Shown: piece by piece, positions 31,722-40,370 of the stretch | How positions within the stretch are numbered: position 1 is the stretch's first letter | Layout of the letters: every line of letters begins with the position of its first letter | DNA from: JAFNAG01 sp963739235 | Lineage (GTDB): Bacteria > Acidobacteriota > UBA6911 | DNA length: 64,000 nucleotides | Assembly: GCA_963739235.1 (NCBI GenBank) | Contig: CAVTZY010000031.1 | Span: 1-64,000, forward strand | Direction: 5' to 3' | Program-made: the position numbers and the translations under genes | The notes under the pieces: generated by a model | Seen by the model: the letters and a program-made list of their open reading frames with translations, nothing else | What the model was told of the DNA's origin: nothing | Databases searched by the model: none

Positions 31722-33607
31722 GGCAGGCAATCCGGCAGTTGCAGGACGACTGCCGGCAACGCTCGCAGAGCATCGCCGGTGTGCTGGTCGAGGCGGATGA
31801 GATCAGGCAACAATGTTCATCCTGTGGCGGTCCGACGCGGGTGAGGAAGACGTGGGTACGCACGGGCGTGACATTGCACCACGGCACTTTCCGCCTGCGG
31901 CAGAAGGTATGCATCTGTGTCTCCGGCTGCCCTGGGAGCAAACGGACCGGCGCGCTCGCCAGCCTCGTGCCGCCGCGCGGCGTCGTCGGCTACGACGTTA
32001 TGGTCTACGTCGGGCTGGAGCGCTTTCTGCACCACCGGCAACGGGAGGAAATACGGGCGTCTCTTGCGGCCGATCATGGGATCTGGCTTTCCAGCGGCGA
32101 GATCAGCATGCTGGCCCGCCGGTTCCTGGCGTATCTGGAGCGGCTGCATCATGCCGCGGCCCCTCGGCTTCGGGCCGCGTTGGCGGCAGACGGCGGCTGG
32201 CCGTTGCACATCGACGCGACCGGGGAAGACGGCCGGGGGACGTTGTTGGTGGCCTTTGCCGGATGGCGCCAGTGGGTGCTGGGCGCCTGGAGGATTCCCA
32301 CGGAGCGCGCAGAGGCCATCCTCCCCCGTCTGCACGAGGTGACGTTTCGTTTCGGGCCGCCCTGCGCGATCGTGCGCGACCTGGGCCGGGCCATGGCAGA
32401 GGCCTCCGATCAGCTCGTCCGTGAACTCAAGCTCTCCATTCCCGTGCTGGCCTGTCATCTCCACTTCCTGGCTGACGTTGGCAAGGGCTTGCTCGAAGCA
32501 TCCCACGACCGGCTGCGTGCCTTGTTCCGGCGGGCGAAACTCCGCAGTCAGTTGCGCGCTCTGGCGCGGGACCTGGGTCGCAGTCTTGGCCGCGACATCG
32601 ACGGTGCGCGTGCCGGCTTGCGCCTCTGGCAGGCCGAGGCCGCCGACCGGGAGCGTCAGTTCCCTGAGGGCTCGGCTGGAATCGCCACGGCCCGTGCGCT
32701 CGCCCAATGGATCCTCGACTATCCGGCGGACACCCACGGGGACGGATTTCCCTTCGATCTTCCATGGTTGGCTCTCTACGATCGTTGCCTGCAGGCTGCC
32801 GGCGCGGTCGAGCACTTCCTGTCCGACCCGCCCCGGAATTGCGCAGTCCGCAAGTCCCTCCGGCGCCTTCGGCGTATCTTGGGGCCCATTCAAGACAACG
32901 ATCCAGGCTTCGGTGCCGTTGCCAGCACGTTGGCGCGCCGCGCCGCACTTTTCGCCGAGTTGCGAAAAGCGCTTCGGCTCCAGCCAGAGTCGAATCGAAG
33001 AAATCACACATCGTCGCAGCCGCAGAGCGCAACGCGAGAGTTGAAAGACATCCGTCTGGCGGTGCGCCGCCTGACCCGTTCTCTGCGCACGCGCCGTCCG
33101 AAGCGTGGGCCGGCTCAAGACCACCGTCAGGCGATCGATATCGTCCTGTCCCATCTCAAGACGCATGGCCGTTATCTTTGGGGTCATGCCATCCACCTGC
33201 CCGGGAAACTCAACGGCCTTGTTCACCTGGTGGAGAGGACCAACAACCTGATCGAGTCGCTTTTTCACACACTGAAGCATGGTGAACGTCGCCGTAGCGG
33301 CCGAAAGGTCCTCACGCACGATTTCGAGAACCTCCCGCCGGCCGCGGCTCTCGTGACAAACCTGACCCACCCCGATTACGTTTCGCTAGTCTGCGGGTCA
33401 CTCGACCGACTGCCCGAGTCTTTCGCAAAACTCGATGACAAAGCTGGCCCCAAGCCTAAATCATCGGTCACCTTGCTGGCGGCGAGTTCAGATCCGGAGA
33501 GTGCTTCGCTGCCGAGTGCTGATCGGAAGCTTGTACGCACGGAGGAAATGACCCAGCGCATCATCGAAGCCGCTCAGAAGGGCTCACGGGCGAGGATGGT
33601 CGCGTGA
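31682..33607 (+). CDS. IS ORFB: DDE-type transposase with zinc ribbon (by -1 frameshift)
   Basis: 641 codons after a -1 shift on A8 (GTA AAA AAA, then AAC), giving with ORFA a product of about 855 aa. A zinc-ribbon-like set is seen early (CSSC around 45-48 and CICVSGC around 77-83). DDE candidates are Asp178 in WPLHIDATGEDGRG, Asp233 in CAIVRDLGRAMAEA and Glu in ERTNNLIESLFHTLKHGERR near residue 525. No ATG with a ribosome site lies near its beginning, which argues for frameshift expression. The frame's earlier part (30830-31670) is only a shadow of ORFA. Confidence 0.72.
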   Translation, partial: NGGPVTLAQVASLRQAIRQLQDDCRQRSQSIAGVLVEADEIRQQCSSCGGPTRVRKTWVRTGVTLHHGTFRLRQKVCICVSGCPGSKRTGALASLVPPRGVVGYDVMVYVGLERFLHHRQREEIRASLAADHGIWLSSGEISMLARRFLAYLERLHHAAAPRLRAALAADGGWPLHIDATGEDGRGTLLVAFAGWRQWVLGAWRIPTERAEAILPRLHEVTFRFGPPCAIVRDLGRAMAEASDQLVRELKLSIPVLACHLHFLADVGKGLLEASHDRLRALFRRAKLRSQLRALARDLGRSLGRDIDGARAGLRLWQAEAADRERQFPEGSAGIATARALAQWILDYPADTHGDGFPFDLPWLALYDRCLQAAGAVEHFLSDPPRNCAVRKSLRRLRRILGPIQDNDPGFGAVASTLARRAALFAELRKALRLQPESNRRNHTSSQPQSATRELKDIRLAVRRLTRSLRTRRPKRGPAQDHRQAIDIVLSHLKTHGRYLWGHAIHLPGKLNGLVHLVERTNNLIESLFHTLKHGERRRSGRKVLTHDFENLPPAAALVTNLTHPDYVSLVCGSLDRLPESFAKLDDKAGPKPKSSVTLLAASSDPESASLPSADRKLVRTEEMTQRIIEAAQKGSRARMVA

Positions 33608-33649
33608 GATGTGCAAATCCAACCGACTTTTGACGCCGTAGGGGATTTC

Positions 33650-34179
33650 AGTTCGTTGTTTAAGCGGTAATACTTTTTTGGCTTCGCGATTGCCCCCACC
33701 AAATGAAGCATCCGCACCAAAATCTGTGGTGGTTCGTTGGAATGGTATCGAGAAGGTGCGACAATCCGCCTCTGCGGATTCCGAAAACTGCCGAATCTCC
33801 GGACCCCCGCGGCCTTGTGTAAATACCTGTTCTCCACTTTCAATTTTCCCAAATCGCACGAACCAGTAAAGTTTTTGCACTCCATTCTTCCAGACACGCC
33901 AAGGAGCGCATTTGCGTCAGGCCGGGACAGCAGCGGAGCACGGGCACCTAGCCCCAAAACAAGCGAGGTTTGAACATGACCGTGGTCGTCGTAGTTTTTC
34001 TCAGTTGGTGGCCATTTTCCCCACGCTGATTGTTGCCCATTGACACGACAATGCACATTCAAGGCAGACTTCCGCCTCCTGTTTTCTACCTTTTCGCTTT
34101 CCTTATCTGCCTTCGATGCGCCCCTTTCTCCCTTTTTCTCATTTGCGCCGGCGAACCGGGATATTGCCGACGCTCTGGG
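33650..34179. other. Gene-free stretch between the two IS elements
   Basis: About 530 bp with no recognised gene. Minus-strand frames exist (33574-34062) but overlap the IS end and have no family motif. Before the IS landed, this sequence was joined directly to the leader of the AT-rich glycosyltransferase gene at 30634. It may include the still undefined left end of the IS1380 element. Confidence 0.45.
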
Positions 34180-35685
34180 TCATGAAAACTTGAGCTCCCG
34201 TATGTGGTCGAACGTGGAGAAGAATGTTTCCAGATGCTTGCTGTAACTGAGAATACGAAATATCAGCCGTCGGCCGGTCTGCACGATTTGACATGGTATC
34301 TGGATGAAGCTCATCAGGAACCTCTTGAATTCCATTCGCAAGATGTCCCGGCGTGCCACGGGCGCCAGGGTCACCAAGCCATACCAGGCTTTCAGATTCC
34401 ATGCCAGCGCCGCGATGACCATGTAAGCCCAGTTGGACTCCAAACCGTCCGATGGCATTCGCAACGCATTGATCCCGCTTTTCAGTTGACCAATGACGTT
34501 TTCCTGGTTGCAGCGGTCGTTGGCGAAAAAGACGACTTCCTGCATGCTCATGGCGCGATCGTTGGTGATATAGAAAAAGCACCTGACATCATCGAACAAC
34601 CGGCGTTCTCCTTTTTGAATGGTCAGGTTTTTCCGCACGACAACCATCCGATAGGTCTTCTTGCACTGCCCCGGACGATAGTCGAACTCGGCAACTTGCT
34701 CACTCTCCAGGCGGATGTTCTCGAACTCCCTCTGCTTGACCACCTGTTCTTTTACGTTATCGGGGCGTTGCCGCTCTTCGGTCTTGATCTCATAGCGCGG
34801 AGGCCGTTGGAGCACCTTCCAATGGCTCGCCGGCAGGGCATCCGCCATATCGACGAGGTTCTTTTTGGCGTCGTAGCCAAAAACAAAACTAACCTTCTCG
34901 TCCCATCGATCAAAGTTGCTGGTCAAGGAGAAATCCGTGTCGCCCCGCAGCCAGACCTTCTGGAATACCGGAATCGTGAGATCAATCGCACGGTCCATCC
35001 ATACAGCTGCTCCGTCAGAAGACGGCCGGTTGCCGGGTCGATTGACCAGGTAGAGCGTCTCGCTCGTATTGGCCAGAGTCACAAGCAACGGAGCGTAGCC
35101 CCAAATCCCGTTATAGGCGATGTCCATTCCTTCTTTGCACTGGCCCGTAGTTTCGGCAACGGTTCCGTCCACGTCGATGATGCCTTCCTTCCGGAAGGAG
35201 GCGTCCTGCAAACTCCAGACCTTGCGCCTGGTTTCGTTAAACGTTTCCTGGAGTCCGAATATCCAATCCTCGTCGAATCGCCGCAGGAAATCTCCCGCCG
35301 TCGTGGGATCCGGAATCCTGTCAGCTCCGAGGGCGTTCATATAAGCCTCATCATTGCGCAGGCGCTCGATATCTTCCAGGCACGTTCCGCCAGTGAGCAC
35401 GTTGTAGGCGATGTTCAACACGTGATCCGATTCCCAATACGGCACGTGGATCTTGAGCAGAGCCACATTCTGGTTAATCGCCTGATCCAATCCCAGCTTG
35501 CATACCAGCTTGTGCATAGCCCCGACGCCTCCGCAGCCAACGGCACGTGTTCTCTCGGAAATCTCGTAATGGATGTTCGAGTCTTTGAACATGGGATCGG
35601 GCTGGTCCGGATACTGCTTCCGTTCCAATCGGGTTTCAAGATTTTGCTTGTCTCTGAGGTAGATTTTGTGGTTTCTTTTGTTCAC
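34180..35685 (-). CDS. IS1380-family transposase
   Basis: A 501-aa DDE transposase. Catalytic marks of IS1380: Asp in IIDVDGTVAETTGQCKEG, Asp in WLRGDTDFSLTSNFD, and Glu in DRCNQENVIGQLKSGINALR, with the typical spacing. The start is GTG 35685 with AAAGGAG upstream. The frame is whole, so the element may be active. The 544-aa plus-strand frame over the same DNA is a shadow. Terminal repeats could not be set with confidence; the right end lies close to the stop codon of the FkbM gene at 35804. Confidence 0.9.
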   Translation of the reverse strand: MNKRNHKIYLRDKQNLETRLERKQYPDQPDPMFKDSNIHYEISERTRAVGCGGVGAMHKLVCKLGLDQAINQNVALLKIHVPYWESDHVLNIAYNVLTGGTCLEDIERLRNDEAYMNALGADRIPDPTTAGDFLRRFDEDWIFGLQETFNETRRKVWSLQDASFRKEGIIDVDGTVAETTGQCKEGMDIAYNGIWGYAPLLVTLANTSETLYLVNRPGNRPSSDGAAVWMDRAIDLTIPVFQKVWLRGDTDFSLTSNFDRWDEKVSFVFGYDAKKNLVDMADALPASHWKVLQRPPRYEIKTEERQRPDNVKEQVVKQREFENIRLESEQVAEFDYRPGQCKKTYRMVVVRKNLTIQKGERRLFDDVRCFFYITNDRAMSMQEVVFFANDRCNQENVIGQLKSGINALRMPSDGLESNWAYMVIAALAWNLKAWYGLVTLAPVARRDILRMEFKRFLMSFIQIPCQIVQTGRRLIFRILSYSKHLETFFSTFDHIRELKFS

Positions 35686-35761
35686 CTGGAATGTGCTCCT
35701 TTTGGTTGTAGTGGTTATTTGCTAATTCCTATTATAACCAATAACGACGCACATTCCAGGT
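35684..35761 (-). promoter_or_regulatory. Nested inverted repeats at the IS1380 transposase promoter
   Basis: Perfect 13-bp outer arms (35684-35696 and 35749-35761, core CCTGGAATGTGC) reach over the GTG start, and 7-bp inner arms TGGTTAT/ATAACCA (35712-35718, 35734-35740) lie within. On the minus strand a TATAAT precedes the Shine-Dalgarno AAGGAG. The transcript leader can fold so that the start codon is paired, which would dampen transposase synthesis. Confidence 0.6.
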
Positions 35762-35803
35762 TGTTTCATCTTTTTTCGCTAAAAAATCATGCTGGTTTAG
35801 GGC

Positions 35804-36565
35804 CTAGCGTACCAAACGCGCCAACGCCTCCAGCCTGACAAAGAGAAACTCCTCGTTCGTGGACCTGGATCGCCAGGCGCATTCAAAACCAAGGTTATGT
35901 AAGGCGGACACGGCATCCTCGGTGCTCTTCCTACCGTGACTCCTCCATCGATGGTGAAACTCGATGCAGAGTTGGTCAATCTCGCCCGCACACGCCCGAA
36001 ACTCTGATGATTTAATCAGATCGTACTCCGCGCCTTCAACGTCGAGCTTGAGGAGATCAATCCTCTCGCACTGTAGCAGTTCGAACATTTGCCCAATTGT
36101 CACCAGATCAATCTCGATGGAACCGCCGCCCAGGTGACGTTCCGGGTGCAGCGCACCGGAGACATGTAACTCGTTGGTCGGGAGATAGAACTGCGCGCGC
36201 CCCCCGGTGATGCCGATGCCGTACTCAAATAAGCGCAGGTGATCGTTCCTGAGTCGCTTCACATACTCGATCGCCCGCGGCGTCGGATCGAACCCGTTGA
36301 CCACACACCCGTACTGCCGGATGATCGACTCAGAAAAGGACGCGTCTTCACCCAGACCGATGTCGACGACGACAGACCCGGACTGAAGGGACCTTGCAAC
36401 TATCTTCCATCCGCCAGAGCCCTTCCCGTGGAACTCCAAAGGAGCGCGGGCTGTCACGCAAATCCGCGGCTCAACGCCAAGAGCCCGCTTGAGAACCACG
36501 CGCGACTCCCGGAATCGTTGCATGAACCATCCCGGGTAGTCGCTTCGATCCCTCTCAACGATCAT
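35804..36565 (-). CDS. FkbM-family methyltransferase
   Basis: A 253-aa SAM-dependent methyltransferase of the FkbM family. Motif I is VVVDIGLGEDASFSESI with a degenerate glycine, followed by NGFDPTPRAIEYVKRL, and the family signature IDLLKLDVEGAEYDLIKSSE is clear. FkbM members O-methylate sugars and polyketides; in a polysaccharide locus a sugar hydroxyl is the likely target. It follows the asnB gene by 47 bp. Its 3' end lies right at the IS1380 element but the protein appears complete. Confidence 0.85.
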   Translation of the reverse strand: MIVERDRSDYPGWFMQRFRESRVVLKRALGVEPRICVTARAPLEFHGKGSGGWKIVARSLQSGSVVVDIGLGEDASFSESIIRQYGCVVNGFDPTPRAIEYVKRLRNDHLRLFEYGIGITGGRAQFYLPTNELHVSGALHPERHLGGGSIEIDLVTIGQMFELLQCERIDLLKLDVEGAEYDLIKSSEFRACAGEIDQLCIEFHHRWRSHGRKSTEDAVSALHNLGFECAWRSRSTNEEFLFVRLEALARLVR

Positions 36566-36612
36566 TGACTGCTATTTCTATAGAGTCGTAAGCTGGAACG
36601 AGTTCATTTCCT

Positions 36613-38550
36613 TCAATGTCCGACAGATGCCTGCACTCCGGTCATCGCCCGACACCAACTCTCGAGCACCATGTACTTGAAAGCAAGGTCGTTCCGCACT
36701 CCAAAACGAGAGCCCGGCTCGATCAAACATCTCGCGGCCTGTCGGTCGAGCACACAAGTCTGTGTGAGATAACCCGAACACAGATCGTCGCCATAACGAG
36801 CCTTCAGAGCGTTGATCCATAGCGTGACGGGCGGGTTGAATCCGCGCTTGGGACGGTCTATTACCCACTGCGGGACAATACCGACGACCGCATCTCGCAA
36901 CCATGATTTGGCAGGCAGCAGGTAGCTGGGCACACGCTTTTGCAGTCCAACGATAAGCTCGACCAACTTGTAATCCAGCAGCGGCAGACGCAATTCGACA
37001 GATGATGCCATTGATAATCGATCACTCTGGGCGATGCCGTTCTGCAATAAGTAACTTCCGAACAACATGCGCATGATCAGAAGATCCGCCGGGGGCCACG
37101 GTTGCTTCACACAAAACCAGTCGGCTGCCACGCTGTCTCCAAGGCGCGCCGCAAACAACTTGTGATAGGTGGAGTAGGCTGCGCGCACCGCGATTTGATA
37201 AGTGTCACAGAGGTCGTAGAAGACCACCTGATCCGCGGGAGCGTTCCTGGCAGGTTGAATCGCTTTCCAGCCATGTATGAGCCCGCCGAACAGGTAGAGG
37301 GCCTCCACCAACTCAGATTTCGATAGACCTTTCGGTAGATGCTCAAGGAGGCTGCACAGCCAGTTGGGTCGGCGGCCAGTTCCTTTGAGCCTCGTTGCTT
37401 TCACTGCGCGAACCACCCAAGAATATCCCCAGAATAACTCGTCGCCGCCATGTCCCTGAAGCAGCACCGGATAGCCGTTTTCGCGGGCAGCACGATTCAC
37501 CGCGTAGTAGCCGAGGCCCGCGATGTCGGCGATGGGATCGTCGCGCCAGTAGTTCAGATCCGGAAAGAACGCGACCATCTCGTCGACGGAGATTTCAACT
37601 TCATGGAAGGGCATGCCTATGTGGACAGCGAATTGCCTGGCCATCTTGCGTTCGTCCTGCAGAGGATAGCCTTTGTAGCCGACCGAGAACGCCGCCAGAA
37701 CGCCAGGGTATCGCTTTGCCGCCAACGCCGCGACCGCGCTGGAATCCAGGCCTCCGCTCAGGGCTACTCCCACCGGGACTTCGGAGCGAACAATCAATCC
37801 GGCAATGTTCTCGAGTTCGGCGCGGATCAGGGAGGCTGGGTCTCCATCAACCGGAGGCGCGTCTCCGAAACGCCAGTATTCGCGACTTTCCACTTTCCAC
37901 GGATCCAGTTCAACAACGAGCAGGTGCGCAGGCGGAAGCTTCCTGACCCCTTGCAGCACGGTCCGCGGTTCCGGTACCCAGCCATAGTGAAGATACTGAT
38001 TCACGCTGACAGGGTCGAGTTCGAAGGGAACTTCACCGCTCGCCAACAGCGCCTTCATCTCGGATGCGAAGACAATTTTGCCCTCGCGCTCATAAAGGTA
38101 AACCGGCTTTTCTCCGAGACGGTCGCGACCGATGATAAGGCGTCGTCCTCGCGCATCCCATAGAGCGAAGCAAAACATGCCACGCAACCGCTGGACGCAA
38201 TTCGCCCCCTCCTCTTCGTATAGGTGAACTATTGTCTCGCAGTCGCTGCCGGTGCGAAAACGGTGTCCCGCTTTCTCCAGCGCCGCTCGGATCTCGACGA
38301 AGTTGTAGATCTCACCGTTGGCTACGAGGGAGACTGTCCTGGTTTCGTTGTGTAGCGGCTGCCAACCACCTTTAAGGTCAATGATGCTTAGCCGGCGCAT
38401 GGCTAGGAACAGGCGGTTCGAGTCGGCATCAACGAACTCTCCCGCCCCGTCCGGCCCGCGATGACACATCCTGCTATTCATGCGTCTGACTGCATCGAAA
38501 TCCCGGTCACGGAGAATGTCTTTGCTGACTACCCCGCATATGCCGCACAT
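36613..38550 (-). CDS. asnB: Glutamine-hydrolysing asparagine synthase-type amidotransferase
   Basis: 645 aa. The N-terminal Ntn-hydrolase domain begins MCGICGVVSKD (nucleophile Cys2) with RRLSIIDL, NGEIYNF and the DCETIVHLYEEEG loop; the C-terminal synthetase domain has the PP-loop VALSGGLDSSAVAAL and LLQGHGGDELFWGY. Enzymes of this type in surface-polysaccharide loci may amidate a uronic acid or peptide-like substituent rather than make asparagine. It is one of two such genes in the same operon and is about 640 aa like the other. Confidence 0.88.
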   Translation of the reverse strand: MCGICGVVSKDILRDRDFDAVRRMNSRMCHRGPDGAGEFVDADSNRLFLAMRRLSIIDLKGGWQPLHNETRTVSLVANGEIYNFVEIRAALEKAGHRFRTGSDCETIVHLYEEEGANCVQRLRGMFCFALWDARGRRLIIGRDRLGEKPVYLYEREGKIVFASEMKALLASGEVPFELDPVSVNQYLHYGWVPEPRTVLQGVRKLPPAHLLVVELDPWKVESREYWRFGDAPPVDGDPASLIRAELENIAGLIVRSEVPVGVALSGGLDSSAVAALAAKRYPGVLAAFSVGYKGYPLQDERKMARQFAVHIGMPFHEVEISVDEMVAFFPDLNYWRDDPIADIAGLGYYAVNRAARENGYPVLLQGHGGDELFWGYSWVVRAVKATRLKGTGRRPNWLCSLLEHLPKGLSKSELVEALYLFGGLIHGWKAIQPARNAPADQVVFYDLCDTYQIAVRAAYSTYHKLFAARLGDSVAADWFCVKQPWPPADLLIMRMLFGSYLLQNGIAQSDRLSMASSVELRLPLLDYKLVELIVGLQKRVPSYLLPAKSWLRDAVVGIVPQWVIDRPKRGFNPPVTLWINALKARYGDDLCSGYLTQTCVLDRQAARCLIEPGSRFGVRNDLAFKYMVLESWCRAMTGVQASVGH

Positions 38551-38763
38551 AGATTGGCTCGTTCACCCCGCCTAACGGGGACTTTGATCATTCAGCAGGT
38601 GATGGTCATCCCTGGTATCCGGGCTTGACAATAGACCCTAACGGACAAATCGTCTCGTGAGAAAAGACGATCGCAGAACCCCGTGCGATAGCTGCGCACC
38701 ATGTTAGTGAGAATAGCGACGCTCAGGGCGCTGTTCTTCATAGCAGGTGCGGCCGGCGGTACT

Positions 38764-40224
38764 TCATTTTCTCCGGACGCGGGCGTTGACACCGTCGGCT
38801 TCCGATCGTTTGCCCGACAGGCTCGCAACAAACAGAGCGCGGTTCGCGACTGCATCGTGGTTGGCTTCCCCGATACGCCTCGCACCCTGTATCAAAGCCT
38901 GCTGGCGCTCCGGTGATGAGAGGATCCCTTTTATTACAGAGGCCAGTCTCGCCGGATCACGCAAGCAAACAACCTCCGCCCAGCCTGCTTCCGTTGCGTA
39001 ACGCGCGAGTCCTGTAGCTGCTGGAGCATAGACGATGATTGGGCGTTCGCTGAACATGAAGAGATGAGCTTTGGAAGAAATGGACAGGCCGTACGCGTCT
39101 GCAACTTCCTGATTAAAAGGTTCCGCGATTACTAAAATATCCGCACCCTTTAGGTGACCTGGCAGGTCGGCATGCCCGGGGTCATGAAAGATCTCCACGT
39201 ATTCGGCAAGCCGGATGCTTTGCTCGACTTCCGGCTCAATCGCCGACGCTATGAGGCAAACACGGGCCCGGACACCGCCTTCTTCGAGCAAGCCGCAACA
39301 CGAGTTAAGGTCGAGAATTGAAGGCGCGCGAAACCGGTCGATGTAGCCCGTAACCAGAAGCGACGCTATGCCTTCGCGTAGATTGCGAGTCACACAACAT
39401 GCGCGAAACCGGGCCGGGTCGTCCGAGTGATTGATGACGATGAACGGTCGGCGGTACCGCCGCTCGTACTCACGAGCCATAAGCGGGCCAAATGCAAAGG
39501 GGGCGTCGGCTTCCGCCACCAGACGATCCGTATAGCGCGCTAAGATTGGTTGCATCAACCACCGCGCGAAACGCGGCTCGCCCAGCAGACCGGCGTAGGT
39601 CGACGTAGGCCAATCGTCGGACCAGAAGCACGCTAGCCTCGCACCGGAGTACTCCCTGATCAGCATGGCCAGTCGGATCATGCCAAGTGAGTAACCCTGC
39701 GCCAGGATCACGTCGGGCCGGTAGCGACCAATCCACGTCTGAAGACCACGCGACAACCTGACCGGGAACAACAGTTCGTATAGCCCCGTTTCCACGAGGC
39801 ATCTATGGCCCAACGCCACGAGGCGGTTCCGTAAGTTCTTTAGCGTTCGCCCCCTCCCACGAAAATCCTCCATCCCGAGCACACGCTTCTCGACCTCCCG
39901 TTTCGCAGCTATGAAGAGCCGACCGCACACTCGCTCCTGCGCGCCGAGTTTGAATTCGCAGTCCGCGATTCCGTTGTCGCCGTTGTTACCGGAGCTGTAT
40001 ACCTGAGCCAGAGCCTGCCGTGGCCAACCAGCCAGAAGCCCACGCATGAGAAGACCGTTCCCGGAAAAATCGGTTGCATTGATCCTGGCCAGCCCCACGA
40101 GAAGCAGCCGAGGTACCAGGATCGGCATTCCCTCGGCGACCAATCCATGAGGTGATTTAAAAACTCCGTCTAACATCTTTTCAGAAAGTTCCGGCGACTT
40201 CAAATTGCCTTTCAACCCATCCAT
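38764..40224 (-). CDS. Putative GT-B glycosyltransferase
   Basis: A 486-aa protein with a GT-B shape. The N-terminal half has LLLVGLARINATDFSGNGLL and YRPDVILAQGYSLGMIRLAM, the latter typical of the first Rossmann domain. The donor half reads VEIFHDPGHADLPGHLKGAD and AYGLSISSKAHLFMFSERPI, where SISSKAHLFMFSERPI replaces the usual E-x7-E motif of GT4. The assignment is by fold and context only. The true start may be a Met at residue 33 (MPILVPRLLLV). A 213-bp gap to the downstream asnB shows no gene. Confidence 0.6.
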   Translation of the reverse strand: MDGLKGNLKSPELSEKMLDGVFKSPHGLVAEGMPILVPRLLLVGLARINATDFSGNGLLMRGLLAGWPRQALAQVYSSGNNGDNGIADCEFKLGAQERVCGRLFIAAKREVEKRVLGMEDFRGRGRTLKNLRNRLVALGHRCLVETGLYELLFPVRLSRGLQTWIGRYRPDVILAQGYSLGMIRLAMLIREYSGARLACFWSDDWPTSTYAGLLGEPRFARWLMQPILARYTDRLVAEADAPFAFGPLMAREYERRYRRPFIVINHSDDPARFRACCVTRNLREGIASLLVTGYIDRFRAPSILDLNSCCGLLEEGGVRARVCLIASAIEPEVEQSIRLAEYVEIFHDPGHADLPGHLKGADILVIAEPFNQEVADAYGLSISSKAHLFMFSERPIIVYAPAATGLARYATEAGWAEVVCLRDPARLASVIKGILSSPERQQALIQGARRIGEANHDAVANRALFVASLSGKRSEADGVNARVRRK

Positions 40225-40370
40225 TTGGCGATCTTTCTAATCTTGGCCTGCCCTGTTTCCACTGATCTTCAGCATTAATCGTCCTTTTCGACGTTGATAT
40301 GGCGGGCAGCATGCCGGCTCAATCTTCCCGCCAGGTACCTTTTCATCAAGAAAACCTTCGCCGGAAACCG

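Larger units (their letters stand above)
30720..33641 (+). mobile_element. 2,922-bp insertion sequence with 8-bp target duplication
   Basis: Ends are imperfect inverted repeats: left CTACAGCGTCAAAAGTTGG (from 30720) and right, read inward on the minus strand, CTACGGCGTCAAAAGTCGG (from 33641). The flanks are the same 8 bp, GGGATTTC, at 30712-30719 and 33642-33649, a clean target duplication. Inside are two overlapping frames joined at an A8 tract. I cannot place it in a named IS family; 8-bp duplications occur in ISL3 and IS66, but the two-gene layout does not match ISL3. Confidence 0.88.

Noticed and set aside
31817..33370. 517-aa minus-strand frame opposite ORFB
   Set aside because: Shadow frame of a GC-rich gene, no motifs or ribosome-binding site.
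33574..34062. 162-aa minus-strand frame next to the IS
   Set aside because: It overlaps the IS end and its inverted repeat and target duplication, and no family motif was recognised.
34060..35805. Exact IS1380 terminal repeats
   Set aside because: A right-end candidate beginning CCTAAACCAGCATGA (minus strand near 35803) was seen but no convincing matching left end.
34204..35838. 544-aa open frame opposite the IS1380 transposase
   Set aside because: Shadow of the real transposase on the minus strand; composition is not protein-like.
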